Of a stretch of DNA of 64,000 nucleotides, positions 17,949 to 27,025 are shown one piece after another. The stretch covers positions 124,001 to 188,000 of the forward strand of contig NZ_JAHTKI010000007.1 of assembly GCF_019145475.1 (NCBI RefSeq), read 5' to 3'. Source of the DNA: Pseudomonas botevensis (GTDB lineage: Bacteria > Pseudomonadota > Gammaproteobacteria > Pseudomonadales > Pseudomonadaceae). The number at the start of each line of letters is the position of its first letter. The first letter of the stretch is position 1. The notes beneath the pieces are model-generated. The model did not search any database. It saw only the letters and a program-made list of their open reading frames with translations, and was not told where the DNA came from. Position numbers and translations under genes: made by a program.

Positions 17949-18863
17949 ATGAATCGTAATGACCTGCGTCGTGTCGACCTGAACCTGTTGATCGTATTCG
18001 AAACATTGATGCACGAACGCAGCGTAACCCGTGCTGCGGAGAAGCTTTTCCTCGGCCAGCCGGCCATCAGCGCCGCGCTTTCGCGGCTGCGCGGGCTGTT
18101 CGACGATCCGCTGTTCGTGCGCACCGGGCGCAGCATGGAGCCGTCTGCCCGGGCGATGGAAATCTTCGCCCTGCTCTCGCCGGCCCTGGATTCGATTTCG
18201 ACGGCGGTCAGCCGTGCTGCCGAATTCGATCCGGCCACCAGTACCTCGGTGTTTCGCATCGGCCTGTCGGACGACGTCGAATTCGCCCTGCTGCCCATGC
18301 TGCTCAAACGCCTGCGCGCCGAGGCGCCGGGCATCGTGCTGGTGATTCGTCGCGTCAACTACATTCTGATGCCCAACCTGCTGGCTTCCGGCGAAATCTC
18401 CATCGGTGTCAGCTACACCACGGACCTGCCGGCCAATGCCAAGCGCAAGGTACTGCGTCGCAGCCAGCCGAAACTGCTGCGCGCCGACACCGTGCCCGGA
18501 CCGTTGAGCCTGGACGACTACTGCGCCCGCCCCCACGCCCTGGTGTCGTTCGCCGGCGACCTCAGCGGCTTCATCGATGAGGAACTGGAAAAACTGGGCC
18601 GCAAACGCCACGTGGTCCTGGCCGTCCCACAGTTCAATGGCCTGGGCACCCTGCTGTCGGGCACCGACATCGTCGCCACCGTTCCGGACTACACCGCCGA
18701 CACACTTACGGCGGCCGGAGGCCTCAGAGCAGAAGATCCACCATTGCCGACCCGCACGTTTGAACTGCATATGGCCTGGCGCGGGTCGCAGGATAACGAT
18801 CCGGGGGAGCGGTGGTTGAGGTCGCGGATTCAGATGTTTTTCGGGGATCCGGATAGCCTCTGA
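17949..18863 (+). CDS. LysR-family transcriptional regulator
   Basis: 304 residues. N-terminal winged helix with LRRVDLNLLIVFETLMHERS, RAAEKLFLGQPAISAALSRL and DDPLFVRTGR, followed by a substrate-binding-protein-like effector domain. ATG at 17949 is preceded by AGGA; a longer reading from 17886 lacks a ribosome site. The shared 270-base region with the divergent MDR oxidoreductase gene is the usual LysR target arrangement. Confidence 0.92.
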   Translation: MNRNDLRRVDLNLLIVFETLMHERSVTRAAEKLFLGQPAISAALSRLRGLFDDPLFVRTGRSMEPSARAMEIFALLSPALDSISTAVSRAAEFDPATSTSVFRIGLSDDVEFALLPMLLKRLRAEAPGIVLVIRRVNYILMPNLLASGEISIGVSYTTDLPANAKRKVLRRSQPKLLRADTVPGPLSLDDYCARPHALVSFAGDLSGFIDEELEKLGRKRHVVLAVPQFNGLGTLLSGTDIVATVPDYTADTLTAAGGLRAEDPPLPTRTFELHMAWRGSQDNDPGERWLRSRIQMFFGDPDSL

Positions 18864-18867
18864 CAGT

Positions 18868-18891
18868 ATCGAATGCTTGATAGCATTCGAT
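18868..18891. terminator. Stem-loop between converging genes
   Basis: ATCGAATGC, loop TTGATA, GCATTCGAT: a perfect 9-bp stem between the LysR stop and the stop of the converging gene at 18948. It has no strong T-run, so terminator function is likely but not certain. Confidence 0.6.
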
Positions 18892-18947
18892 CGTTAGTCG
18901 CTGCACATCAATGTTTGGCCCATCCCGTGCAGCTACTAGCAGAGGCT

Positions 18948-19625
18948 TCAGAAATCGCTGTAGATCGCGAGCGCTTTCGCCATGTCGACTTTGATCAGTT
19001 CGAAGAAGCCTCGCTCAATGTCAGCGACGCGATACCTACCGGTGTAGTAAGTCTGACTGATAGATCGACACTCATCACACCACAGGCCGTAGACCAGCTC
19101 GTTATTCCGGGTAATGGGAATTCTGGTTGTGTAGACCTTCAGCCGATCCAGCGCTCTGGGTATGGGCCGCCCAGTTCTCCTTAATTTGCTGATTTGAAGG
19201 TCCAGAACACAATAATTCTGCGGGTCGAGAAACATCAGAATCTTGGACACGAAGGAAATGCCTGAGTAGCCGGGATAACCCAGCCGCCGGATATTACCCA
19301 AGGACGCGGCGCTCCCGGCAATCAGGCCGTTGAACCCCGGATATGGCGCGTATGCCCCAATGCGCGTACGAAAGTTGGCAAACCTGCTGTCTCGATATCC
19401 CGCCGTTGCGTTTCCCCAGTAGATGATATTTCCCAGACCCTGCTCAGTATCGACAGGCACTCCAGACTTGAGCTGGGACTGAATGATTGCTTCCAGATGC
19501 CGAATACTGCTCGCTTTCTGCGGGTTATGCGTATGCGCCAGATTGTAATCGTAGTAGTCGAGGGGAAAACTGTAGTTGCGAATCGCGTAGTCAAGATCGT
19601 GAATCTGAGTACTACTCAAAGCCAT
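18948..19625 (-). CDS. Uncharacterised protein, possible OGG/HhH-fold DNA glycosylase-like
   Basis: 225 residues, no signal peptide. The segment GYSGISFVSKILMFLDPQNY followed by CVLDLQISKL resembles the helix-hairpin-helix plus catalytic Lys/Asp region of OGG-fold base-excision proteins (a Lys in the SK pair, then LDP...LD). This is pattern recognition, not proof, and the rest of the protein is not recognisable. ATG at 19625 is fixed by a strong AGGAGG 6 bases upstream; the longer frame to 19691 is rejected. It is divergent from the leoC-leoB-leoA genes across 302 bases and may belong to the same accessory block. Confidence 0.6.
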   Translation of the reverse strand: MALSSTQIHDLDYAIRNYSFPLDYYDYNLAHTHNPQKASSIRHLEAIIQSQLKSGVPVDTEQGLGNIIYWGNATAGYRDSRFANFRTRIGAYAPYPGFNGLIAGSAASLGNIRRLGYPGYSGISFVSKILMFLDPQNYCVLDLQISKLRRTGRPIPRALDRLKVYTTRIPITRNNELVYGLWCDECRSISQTYYTGRYRVADIERGFFELIKVDMAKALAIYSDF

Positions 19626-19927
19626 AGAGCCTCCTTGCTGATCACAAGCAGCCGTCAGCGGTCGACTCCAACTCTCCTGACAAGCAGCCATTGTATTGCT
19701 GAGCAGTGGCTAATAAACATCAATTGGGAGGGTGGCACAAAAGCATGGCAACATGCCATCCTTATCAGGATTTACCATATTGCAGGGAAGCAGTAAGCGG
19801 TTTGGGAACCAGTCCTCCTCGTTACTGTCGTCGAGCCCCCGCCCCCGCTTGGCCCGGGCTTCCAACCGGTCTGAGTCTACTGCGAGGTGAAGCCCTGCCG
19901 GACTGCATTTCACCACAAGGACGCGCA
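19626..19927. other. Divergent intergenic region upstream of leoC
   Basis: 302 bases holding promoters for the minus-strand gene at 18948-19625 and for leoC. No operator, repeat or promoter could be assigned with confidence. Confidence 0.5.
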
Positions 19928-20689
19928 ATGAACACCCCCGAAGATCTCAACCGCCTCTATACCGACGTATCAGACAGCATCGGCAGCGCCATGGCAGACA
20001 TCCTCGCGCTCAACGTCGAGCACAAGGACGGCAAGCGCGAAATCGGAAGCATCACCGACAAGCTTCTCGACATACAAACCCGTTTCGACAGCGAACTGCA
20101 CCAGTTGAAAACCCATGCCGAGTGGGACACGTTCACTCTGGCGTTTTTCGGCGAGACCAACGCCGGCAAGAGCACGATCATCGAGTCACTGCGTATCCTT
20201 TTCAAGGAAGAATCCCGCCAGGCACTGCTGCAGCAGCATGCCGAGGATCTGGAACAGTTCACGCAGGCCCTTACCGCTCACCTGGAGCAGGTCCGCGAAG
20301 GCCTGCACGCCTTGTACAGCGAATACACCGGTGAACTGGCGGCCATCAGCCAAGGCACCGCCCGGCTGGCGCAAATTGTTCAACTCGAGGCCCAAGAACG
20401 AACCACAATCGCCCAAGTCGAAGCAGACGCCAGAACCCGAATCGCCCAGCAAGAGGCCCAGGCACGCCTTGAGGCCGAACAACAGGAAGCAGCACATCGG
20501 CAGAAAATCGCCGAGCAGGAATCCAGCGCTCGCCTGACAGCAGAGCAGCAAGAAGCCTCGCAGCGCCTGCAAATCGCGCAAGAGCACGCCGCATCGCGTT
20601 TCAAGATACGTCTAGCGCTGTTCGGTGCCGGCGGAATCCTTATCGGCGTCACGGCTGCAGTGGCATTGCTGAAACTGGCAGGAGCCTGA
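19928..20689 (+). CDS. leoC: LeoC-like half of a split dynamin-like GTPase (carries the P-loop)
   Basis: 253 residues. A GTPase G1/P-loop, FGETNAGKSTIIESL, has Gly75, Lys81, Ser82 and Thr83 as its core. No G3 (DxxG) or G4 motif follows. Instead residues about 95-225 form a long charged coiled coil rich in Gln, Glu and Ala (repeats such as RLEAEQQEA and RLTAEQQEA), and the C-terminus is one membrane segment (LALFGAGGILIGVTAAVALL). The G3-like motif is found in the next gene, as reported for LeoC/LeoB of enterotoxigenic E. coli, where the two are thought to form one dynamin-like protein. Start at 19928 with AAGGA upstream. One base separates it from leoB. Confidence 0.78.
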   Translation: MNTPEDLNRLYTDVSDSIGSAMADILALNVEHKDGKREIGSITDKLLDIQTRFDSELHQLKTHAEWDTFTLAFFGETNAGKSTIIESLRILFKEESRQALLQQHAEDLEQFTQALTAHLEQVREGLHALYSEYTGELAAISQGTARLAQIVQLEAQERTTIAQVEADARTRIAQQEAQARLEAEQQEAAHRQKIAEQESSARLTAEQQEASQRLQIAQEHAASRFKIRLALFGAGGILIGVTAAVALLKLAGA

Positions 20690-20690
20690 G

Positions 20691-22430
20691 ATGAGCCGCC
20701 ATGAACTCGATGAACTGTTCGATGAGGCAACGTCAACGTCCTCGCCAGTCACCCCCACTGCCGCACCCGCCCCTCAGCACGTCGAGGTGCATTCCCCCGC
20801 CCTCGATGCACTGCTCAATCATCAATTCATCACGCTGCTCGACAAACTGCTGGCCTTCGAGCGCAAGAAGGCTCAGGTGCGTCGGGTAGACGGCCTGATC
20901 ATTGGTACTGGCGAAGCCGATTTCACCAAGGGTAATACGCTCTATCCCCTGAACTATAAGGGCAAGCGCTTTCAACTGATCGACGTGCCCGGTATCGAGG
21001 GTGACGAAAGCAAGTACGCGCATATGGTCCGGGAGGCGGTGGCCAAAGCTCATCTGGTTTTCTATGTAAACGGAACCAACAAAAAGCCCGAGAAGGCCAC
21101 CGCGCAAAAAATCCGGGCCTACCTGCGACTGGGCACCCAGGTCTGTCCGTTGATAAACGTACGCGGCAATGCCGATGCTTATGAATTTGAGGAAGACCGT
21201 GAGTCGCTGACCGCTCACAGCGGGTCCACGGCAGCCCTGCAGCAAACCGAAGAAGTCTTGCGCTCGGTACTGGGCAGTAATGTCATGCAACCCGGTCATT
21301 GCGTGCAGGGGTTGCTGGCGTTCTCGTCGCTGGCGAGCGATGCGCAAACCGGGCGCACGACCATCGATCCGTCCCGTAGCCGGGACCTGGTCATTCAGCA
21401 ACGCAATTACCAGAAACACTTCGCCTCATCCAAGGCCATGTACGAGTTCAGCCAGATCAAGTCAGTCGCCAAAGTGCTGCACGGCAAACTGGCGACCTTC
21501 CGGGAAGACATGATCGAAAGCAACAAGACCAAGGTTCACGAGTTGCTGGTCGAAAACTCAGCGACGCTGCAAACCTTGTACGCCACGCACGAAGCATTCG
21601 TCGCCAGGACCGCGCCAGAGTTCGAAAAGTGCCGTGAGGCGATCAAGGCGGCCCTGGAGCGATTCGAGCGACTGGTCGTTGCCGGAAGAAAAAACCTTTG
21701 GGACAAGCTCTTCAATAGCCTCAAAGACGACGCTGACGAAATCGTCGAGCGTCATTTCGGCGACAACGACACCATTTCCAGCAAGATCAATCGTGCCTTC
21801 AAGACCCGACAGGAATCGCTCAAAGATGATCTGCAGGAGCAGTTTGAAACGTACCTCAAAGACCTCCGCCAGGATCTGCAGCAAGCCATGCAGCGGCTAC
21901 TGGAGGATGTTTCACGGGTCGAGTTCGAGCAATTGCTCTGTGACGCCGACACCCTGAACATCAACTACAAAACACCTGAGCTGGGCCTAGGCCTGGAGCT
22001 TGGTGACTATGGATGGATAGCCTTCAACATAGGCTCCTATGCCTTGACAGGGGCTGGTATCGGCACCGCATTTCCAGTGATAGGTAATCTGATAGGCGCC
22101 GTTGCCGGCGCTCTGGTGGGCATTCTGGTCAGTTTTCTGAGTTTCTTAACCAGCAAGGAAAAACGTATTCGCAAGGCACAGGGGCAAGTGCAGGAGAAGA
22201 TCGACGAGGCCTGGTCCGAAGCCCGTAAGGCCTTGCAGAAAGAGCGCAAGACACTGTTCGCTCCCGTGCGCAAGCAAATCGACGAAGCCGTTTTATCACG
22301 CGTGCAACAACTCGATGAGTCGCTCAAACAACCCTTGCAGATCATCGACCAGCAGATGGCGCTGATGAAACGTACCAAAGAACAATTGGAGAACATGCCT
22401 TATGGAACAATTCAAACAGTTCAACGTTGA
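20691..22430 (+). CDS. leoB: LeoB-like half of a split dynamin-like GTPase (G3 region, membrane hairpin)
   Basis: 579 residues without a P-loop. The G3 motif is LIDVPGIEGD (Asp98-Gly101), preceded by GTGEADFTKGN, which could supply the G2 threonine (Thr79). A G4-like NVRGNAD lies at 156-162. Then come long helical regions, a glycine-rich membrane hairpin at about 440-485 (TGAGIGTAFPVIGNLIGAVA) and a C-terminal coiled coil. The reading fits a dynamin-like protein whose G1 is supplied by the preceding gene. GGAG lies just before the ATG. The gene overlaps leoA by 29 bases, so the three are translationally coupled. Confidence 0.78.
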   Translation: MSRHELDELFDEATSTSSPVTPTAAPAPQHVEVHSPALDALLNHQFITLLDKLLAFERKKAQVRRVDGLIIGTGEADFTKGNTLYPLNYKGKRFQLIDVPGIEGDESKYAHMVREAVAKAHLVFYVNGTNKKPEKATAQKIRAYLRLGTQVCPLINVRGNADAYEFEEDRESLTAHSGSTAALQQTEEVLRSVLGSNVMQPGHCVQGLLAFSSLASDAQTGRTTIDPSRSRDLVIQQRNYQKHFASSKAMYEFSQIKSVAKVLHGKLATFREDMIESNKTKVHELLVENSATLQTLYATHEAFVARTAPEFEKCREAIKAALERFERLVVAGRKNLWDKLFNSLKDDADEIVERHFGDNDTISSKINRAFKTRQESLKDDLQEQFETYLKDLRQDLQQAMQRLLEDVSRVEFEQLLCDADTLNINYKTPELGLGLELGDYGWIAFNIGSYALTGAGIGTAFPVIGNLIGAVAGALVGILVSFLSFLTSKEKRIRKAQGQVQEKIDEAWSEARKALQKERKTLFAPVRKQIDEAVLSRVQQLDESLKQPLQIIDQQMALMKRTKEQLENMPYGTIQTVQR

Positions 22431-24135
22431 GAAACAGACCGCACTCAAAGGCCTGGAGCAACTGCGTGCAGTACTCGACGAACTAGGCGAGATGGGCGCG
22501 GACGTTGGCAGCGAGCTGCGTAAGATCGATTCGGCAGTACAGGCAGTCGAATCCGACGTCTTGCGTATCGCCCTGCTCGGCGCCTTCTCCGACGGCAAGA
22601 CCAGCGTCATTGCCGCCTGGCTGGGCAAGGTCATGGCCGACATGAATATCGACATGGACGAGTCCTCCGACCGTTTGGCCATCTACTCTCCGGAGGGGCT
22701 GCCGGAAAAATGCGAGATCGTCGATACCCCTGGTCTGTTCGGCGACAAGGAAAAGACTGTCGGCGGCGAACAGGTGATGTATGAAGACCTGACCAAACGC
22801 TACATCTCTGAGGCGCATCTGATTCTGTATGTGGTGGACGCTACCAACCCGCTCAAGGAAAGTCACAACGACATCGCCAAGTGGGTGCTGCGGGACCTGA
22901 ACAAACTGTCCTCGACCGTTTTCGTGATCAATAAGATGGACGAGGTCACCGACCTCACCGAACAAGTGCTGTTCGATACCCAGGCCACGATCAAGAAAGA
23001 CAACCTCAAGGCCAAGCTGCAGCGCGCGGCCAATCTCAGCCCGGACGAGATGGCCCGGTTGAATATCGTTTGCCTGGCATCCAACCCGAATGGGCGTGGC
23101 CTGGAGTTCTGGTTCGGCAAGCCCGAGCACTATGAAAGCCGTTCACGGATTAACGACCTCAAAGCCATGACGACGCAGGTGCTACGGCACAATGTTCCGG
23201 CGGTGCTGATTGCCAAGACGGGCCTGGATGTCGTGCGCGATGTTGTCGGCCAGCATGTAGTGCGCGCCGAAGAACAGTTGAATCGGCTCAAGGCCTTTGC
23301 CGATCAGAATGCCGAGGAGTCGGCGCGCATCAGACAGGACATTGCCAAAGGCCGTCGTGAAGTCAAACGGCTGGCCGGCGAACTGTTCGAGGAACTACAG
23401 AACATTGAGAAAGGCTTGCTGGGCAAACTCCGCCCTCTTTCCCTGGAAAATATCCGAGAATTCCTCGAGGATGAACTTGGCTATACCGAGGATGGCGTCG
23501 GCTTCAAACTGAACCTGAAAATCAAGAGCGCGATTGATCGCTCTTTCGATCAGTCTTCCAAAGTCACCAGCCGTATCTCTCAGGATATCGGCCGCCAACT
23601 CAACTCCAGCGAAAGCTTTCTCAACGCCATGGGCGAAAGCGCACTGAAGTCGATGGGTGGGGCCGCCAAAGGGGTTGCCAACCTTAGCCCGGACATCATC
23701 AAGGGCGCAGTATTCGCCGCCCGCGATGCGCTCAGCGCGGTGACAGGTGTCGCGATCAAGTTCAAGCCCTGGCAGGCGACCAAGATTGCCGGAGCCATTT
23801 CCAAATGGGCAGGCCCTGCGGGTGCGGCCATCAGCCTTACCTCAGATCTGCTCAGCGCATACAAAGCTCATGAACTGGAACAGGAGTTGAAAAACGCCAA
23901 GGAGTCCATTGCCGACGTCATCAAAAGCGCCTTCAAGGATATCTACGACATCATCGGTGACGACGAAAAACTGCTGGATTTCTTTGCCCCGCAGCTCAAG
24001 GCGTTTGAGAAGATCGTTGAAACGTTGGAGGAGCGTTCGACATTCATCAATACCAGTCAAGCCAGGCTCCAAGGCGTAAAAGCCAAGCTGAATGCACTGA
24101 TGTCGGCACCTGCGCGACTTGAGGCAATGACCTGA
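22402..24135 (+). CDS. leoA: LeoA-like bacterial dynamin-like GTPase
   Basis: 577 residues with a complete GTPase domain: G1 LLGAFSDGKTSVIA (Gly60-Ser68), G3 IVDTPGLFGD (Asp108-Gly111) and G4 VFVINKMD (Asn177-Asp180). Helical stalk regions flank a central hydrophobic, glycine/alanine-rich stretch (about 405-490, with KSMGGAAKGVANLSPDIIKG) that is the likely membrane-binding paddle or tip. Length and motif spelling match LeoA of enterotoxigenic E. coli, a dynamin-like protein linked to vesicle release; LeoA/LeoBC pairs have also been reported as the Eleos anti-phage system. ATG at 22402 has GGAG 10 bases upstream inside the end of leoB. No signal peptide. Confidence 0.82.
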   Translation: MEQFKQFNVEKQTALKGLEQLRAVLDELGEMGADVGSELRKIDSAVQAVESDVLRIALLGAFSDGKTSVIAAWLGKVMADMNIDMDESSDRLAIYSPEGLPEKCEIVDTPGLFGDKEKTVGGEQVMYEDLTKRYISEAHLILYVVDATNPLKESHNDIAKWVLRDLNKLSSTVFVINKMDEVTDLTEQVLFDTQATIKKDNLKAKLQRAANLSPDEMARLNIVCLASNPNGRGLEFWFGKPEHYESRSRINDLKAMTTQVLRHNVPAVLIAKTGLDVVRDVVGQHVVRAEEQLNRLKAFADQNAEESARIRQDIAKGRREVKRLAGELFEELQNIEKGLLGKLRPLSLENIREFLEDELGYTEDGVGFKLNLKIKSAIDRSFDQSSKVTSRISQDIGRQLNSSESFLNAMGESALKSMGGAAKGVANLSPDIIKGAVFAARDALSAVTGVAIKFKPWQATKIAGAISKWAGPAGAAISLTSDLLSAYKAHELEQELKNAKESIADVIKSAFKDIYDIIGDDEKLLDFFAPQLKAFEKIVETLEERSTFINTSQARLQGVKAKLNALMSAPARLEAMT

Positions 24136-24142
24136 GTGAATG

Positions 24143-24162
24143 GCAGGGGGCACGCCCCCTGC
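24143..24162 (+). terminator. Perfect stem after leoA
   Basis: GCAGGGGGC AC GCCCCCTGC, starting 8 bases past the leoA stop. There is no T-run, so it may be a factor-dependent terminator, an attenuator or an mRNA 3' end. If it terminates, the downstream hydrolase genes need their own promoter. Confidence 0.5.
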
Positions 24163-24269
24163 TACTGACGGCATAAAAACCTGATCACGCTCCATCACCT
24201 ACAATCACCTTCATACCCTGGCAGCCCAAACCTGCCCTATACCTCTGGCAGCACTCTGGAGTAAATCCC

Positions 24270-25394
24270 ATGCCCGCCGCGCTGTGGCTTGTCGTGCTAC
24301 TGATCTTCAGCACCTGCGCAGTGAGCGGGGAAGACGACAATCTGGATATGTGGTCGGCACAGAATCTCGCCGAACCAAAAATTCAGTTTCTGGGCGTAGG
24401 TGGCTGGCTCATCCACTGGCGCGGGGAAGGCCTGTTGCTTGCGCCGTCGTTCAGCAATCCAGCGTCTTTCATTCCGGATTATCCACCGATTCTGGTCAAG
24501 GCTGACAAACGACGTATCGACACCTACATGCGTACACGCCCTGTAGACGACGTCACCCTGCTGCTGGTCGGCCATGGGCATTACGATCATTTGCTGGATG
24601 TGCCTTGGGTGATGCGCAAGTACGCGCCCAAGGCGGTTGTGTACGGTTCGGATACCGTCGTACACATCCTGCATTCGATGAAGGATTCCGCCAGGGCCGA
24701 AACCGAGGACTGGACCTGGGTCGACCCCGACCGGGTCAAAAGCGCGAGAGGCTACATGGCAACTGTTCCCGGTTGTGATGGCGCCCCCGGACCTGCCAAA
24801 CCCGGATACTGGATCACCTCCACGGGCGGGGCCATCAGAGCCATGCCCATCCAGAGCATGCACGCACCGCACATTCTGGGTTACACCGTGGGCCATGGCA
24901 GTTACACCGAGGATCTGACCGAAGTTCCGATCTCCGTATTCGGATGGAAACAAGGCCAGTCAATGGCGTGGTTGATTGACTTGCTGGACGCCAAAGGAAA
25001 GCCGGAGTACCGCATTCACTTTCAGGACAGTGCCGCGCCCGCTCCCTGCGGTATTCCGCCTGCGTGGCCGGATCAAACAGCGATCGATGTCGAGATACTC
25101 AGCGTCGGCTCCTGGACCAAGGCTGATCAGTACCCCGAGCAATTGCTGAAAGCGACCAAACCTCGGGTGGTGCTGTTGGGGCACTGGGAGAACTTCTTCG
25201 GCAATGATCCTTACAACCCTGAACCCCTGATGGGCAATCACGTTGCGAGAATGATGGAAAAGGTCAAGGCCGTGGTTAGCGAGCAGAAAACAGCCGCAAC
25301 CGTGTACCTGCCCAAACCCTTCGCAGAGATCCCCCTGCCACCGACGCTCAACGGCGCTTCCTCAGAACAATTAATCGTTCGGCCCCATAAATAA
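24270..25394 (+). CDS. Exported metallo-beta-lactamase-fold hydrolase
   Basis: 374 residues with an N-terminal signal peptide (ALWLVVLLIFSTCAVSGED). The metal motif VGHGHYDHLLD is HxHxDH (His102, His104, Asp106, His107), and later histidines in MHAPHILGYT and LLGHWENFF could complete a two-metal site. The GHGHYDH form and the preceding LGVGGWLIHWRGEGLLLAPSF strand pair recall the NAPE-PLD/UlaG-like branch rather than true beta-lactamases, so a phosphodiester or phospholipid substrate is plausible but unproven. Start at 24270 with GGAG upstream. Same strand as leoA and the two hydrolase genes that follow. Confidence 0.78.
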   Translation: MPAALWLVVLLIFSTCAVSGEDDNLDMWSAQNLAEPKIQFLGVGGWLIHWRGEGLLLAPSFSNPASFIPDYPPILVKADKRRIDTYMRTRPVDDVTLLLVGHGHYDHLLDVPWVMRKYAPKAVVYGSDTVVHILHSMKDSARAETEDWTWVDPDRVKSARGYMATVPGCDGAPGPAKPGYWITSTGGAIRAMPIQSMHAPHILGYTVGHGSYTEDLTEVPISVFGWKQGQSMAWLIDLLDAKGKPEYRIHFQDSAAPAPCGIPPAWPDQTAIDVEILSVGSWTKADQYPEQLLKATKPRVVLLGHWENFFGNDPYNPEPLMGNHVARMMEKVKAVVSEQKTAATVYLPKPFAEIPLPPTLNGASSEQLIVRPHK

Positions 25395-25557
25395 AGGGGT
25401 CCGAGTCGCTGCAGGCGTCTTGCTTTTTCGGATTCATTGGCTTGACTCAACTGGAAGTGAGCGGCCATGTCGCCCACGTCAATCCACTGATAAGCCCAGA
25501 GACGGGTCTCGACGACCCCAGGCAGTTCGATAGGCAGAACTTGTTTCAGGGAGATAT

Positions 25558-26967
25558 ATGTCCAGACATCCGTTCTCCACGGCACCCGTTCTGTTGATTG
25601 TGTTCCTGCTGATATCAAGCTGCTCCCTCTACCATAAGGAGTTCGAGGCCCAAGACGACATTCAGACCAACTATGAACTGCGCGTCGTGCAAGTCGACGA
25701 CTTTGGCTCATGGTGGAACCGAGGAAAAGCTCAGAACGCGATCGATGCGATCAAGCAATCCGCATCCAAAACCAACACCTATGTCGTGCTGTTCATCCAC
25801 GGCTGGCATCACAACGCCGATACCAAAACGGACGAAAATTATAAAAATTTCCAAGAGACACTGAAGGCTCTGGGCGACAAGTTGGCGGCGCCCGAGTATG
25901 CCCAGGCGCGGGAAAGAATCACGGGCGACCCTACGTTTAAACTGATGGGTGTCTATGTCGGCTGGCGAGGCAGGTCACTCCCCGGCTACCTCGACTACGC
26001 CACCATGTGGTGGCGTAAAGCGGCGGCCGAACGCGTGGGAGACGGTGATGTCAGCGAGTTCATCGAGCGCCTGCAGCGTATCTATCTGAGAACCAACGCG
26101 CTCAGTGTGCGCTCCGAGATTCCGCAGGCTGATACCAAAAAACCTTATATGGGGCTGGTGAGCATCGGGCACAGTTTCGGTGGTCAGGTCCTGATGAAAT
26201 CGCTCGCCCGACCTATGGAGTATTACCTCACCGAACGCGCACCGCAGTTAGGCAACACTCTTGAGAAACCGACTACGACGACTGAGGCCGACCGGGAGGA
26301 GCAGAGAGTACCGATAGACAGCTTTGGCGACGTGAATATCCTGCTCAACCCTGCTCTCGAAGCCTATCAGTACGCCAAGATCGACAGCCTTTATCGCCAG
26401 ATCCGGTTTTCCTACAAGCAGGCACCGCAACTCGTTGTGTTTTCCGCCAACAACGATTCGGCCAGGCAATTTTTCTTCCCGATTGCGCGGGGGCTGACTC
26501 GCCCATTCCGCCCTGGCTTCAGGAGCGACTATCAAGGCGATCTCTATGGCCAGGCACTGGGTGAATTCGAACCCCAGCGTACCCATACCCTTGAGTTGGC
26601 GCCTGGCACGGCTGATTCGCTGAAGGCTGCGGATTATGTGAACAAAGAAGTTATTTCTCACTTCGACTTCACTGGTGACGTGTCATTCAGTGGCTTGACC
26701 CTCAAGCCACTACCCGGCCCTCGGGTAGACAACAGCCCTGTCGCCGTCATTTATTCCAAGAACGAAATCATCGATGGCCACAATGGAATCTTCAAAACCC
26801 AGTTCGTCGATTTCCTCGTCAAATACGTGGATTTCATTGAGGGCAAGAACCTCGCACTAAGACAAGCGCGCTGGGAGGAACGGCGTAAAGCGCAGGCTCA
26901 GTTAGCCGTCTCAACCGAGAAGAAGCATGCTGCAGCGTCACCCAGCGTCGAGACATCGGTTCCTTGA
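25558..26967 (+). CDS. Alpha/beta-hydrolase lipoprotein
   Basis: 469 residues. A lipoprotein signal peptide ends in LISSC with acylated Cys22; the residues after Cys are SLY, with no Asp at +2, which favours the outer membrane. The hydrolase core has VVLFIHGWHHNAD (oxyanion region) and the nucleophile elbow GHSFGG (Ser206). The third catalytic residue may be His in DGHNGIF near the C-terminus. Such lipoproteins can be esterases or lipases; the substrate is unknown. AGGGAG lies 5 bases before the ATG. It lies 58 bases upstream of the patatin gene and is probably co-transcribed with it. Confidence 0.8.
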   Translation: MSRHPFSTAPVLLIVFLLISSCSLYHKEFEAQDDIQTNYELRVVQVDDFGSWWNRGKAQNAIDAIKQSASKTNTYVVLFIHGWHHNADTKTDENYKNFQETLKALGDKLAAPEYAQARERITGDPTFKLMGVYVGWRGRSLPGYLDYATMWWRKAAAERVGDGDVSEFIERLQRIYLRTNALSVRSEIPQADTKKPYMGLVSIGHSFGGQVLMKSLARPMEYYLTERAPQLGNTLEKPTTTTEADREEQRVPIDSFGDVNILLNPALEAYQYAKIDSLYRQIRFSYKQAPQLVVFSANNDSARQFFFPIARGLTRPFRPGFRSDYQGDLYGQALGEFEPQRTHTLELAPGTADSLKAADYVNKEVISHFDFTGDVSFSGLTLKPLPGPRVDNSPVAVIYSKNEIIDGHNGIFKTQFVDFLVKYVDFIEGKNLALRQARWEERRKAQAQLAVSTEKKHAAASPSVETSVP

Positions 26968-27025
26968 GCGCTCACGGCTTTTGCGGATTACAGCTTCGTA
27001 AGGACTTCGCATAGGGCAAGCAGCC

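Noticed and set aside
20395..20600. Repetitive Gln/Glu/Ala codons in leoC that look like a DNA repeat
   Set aside because: This is the heptad-like coiled coil of the protein; copies differ at the DNA level and are not a mobile or tandem element.
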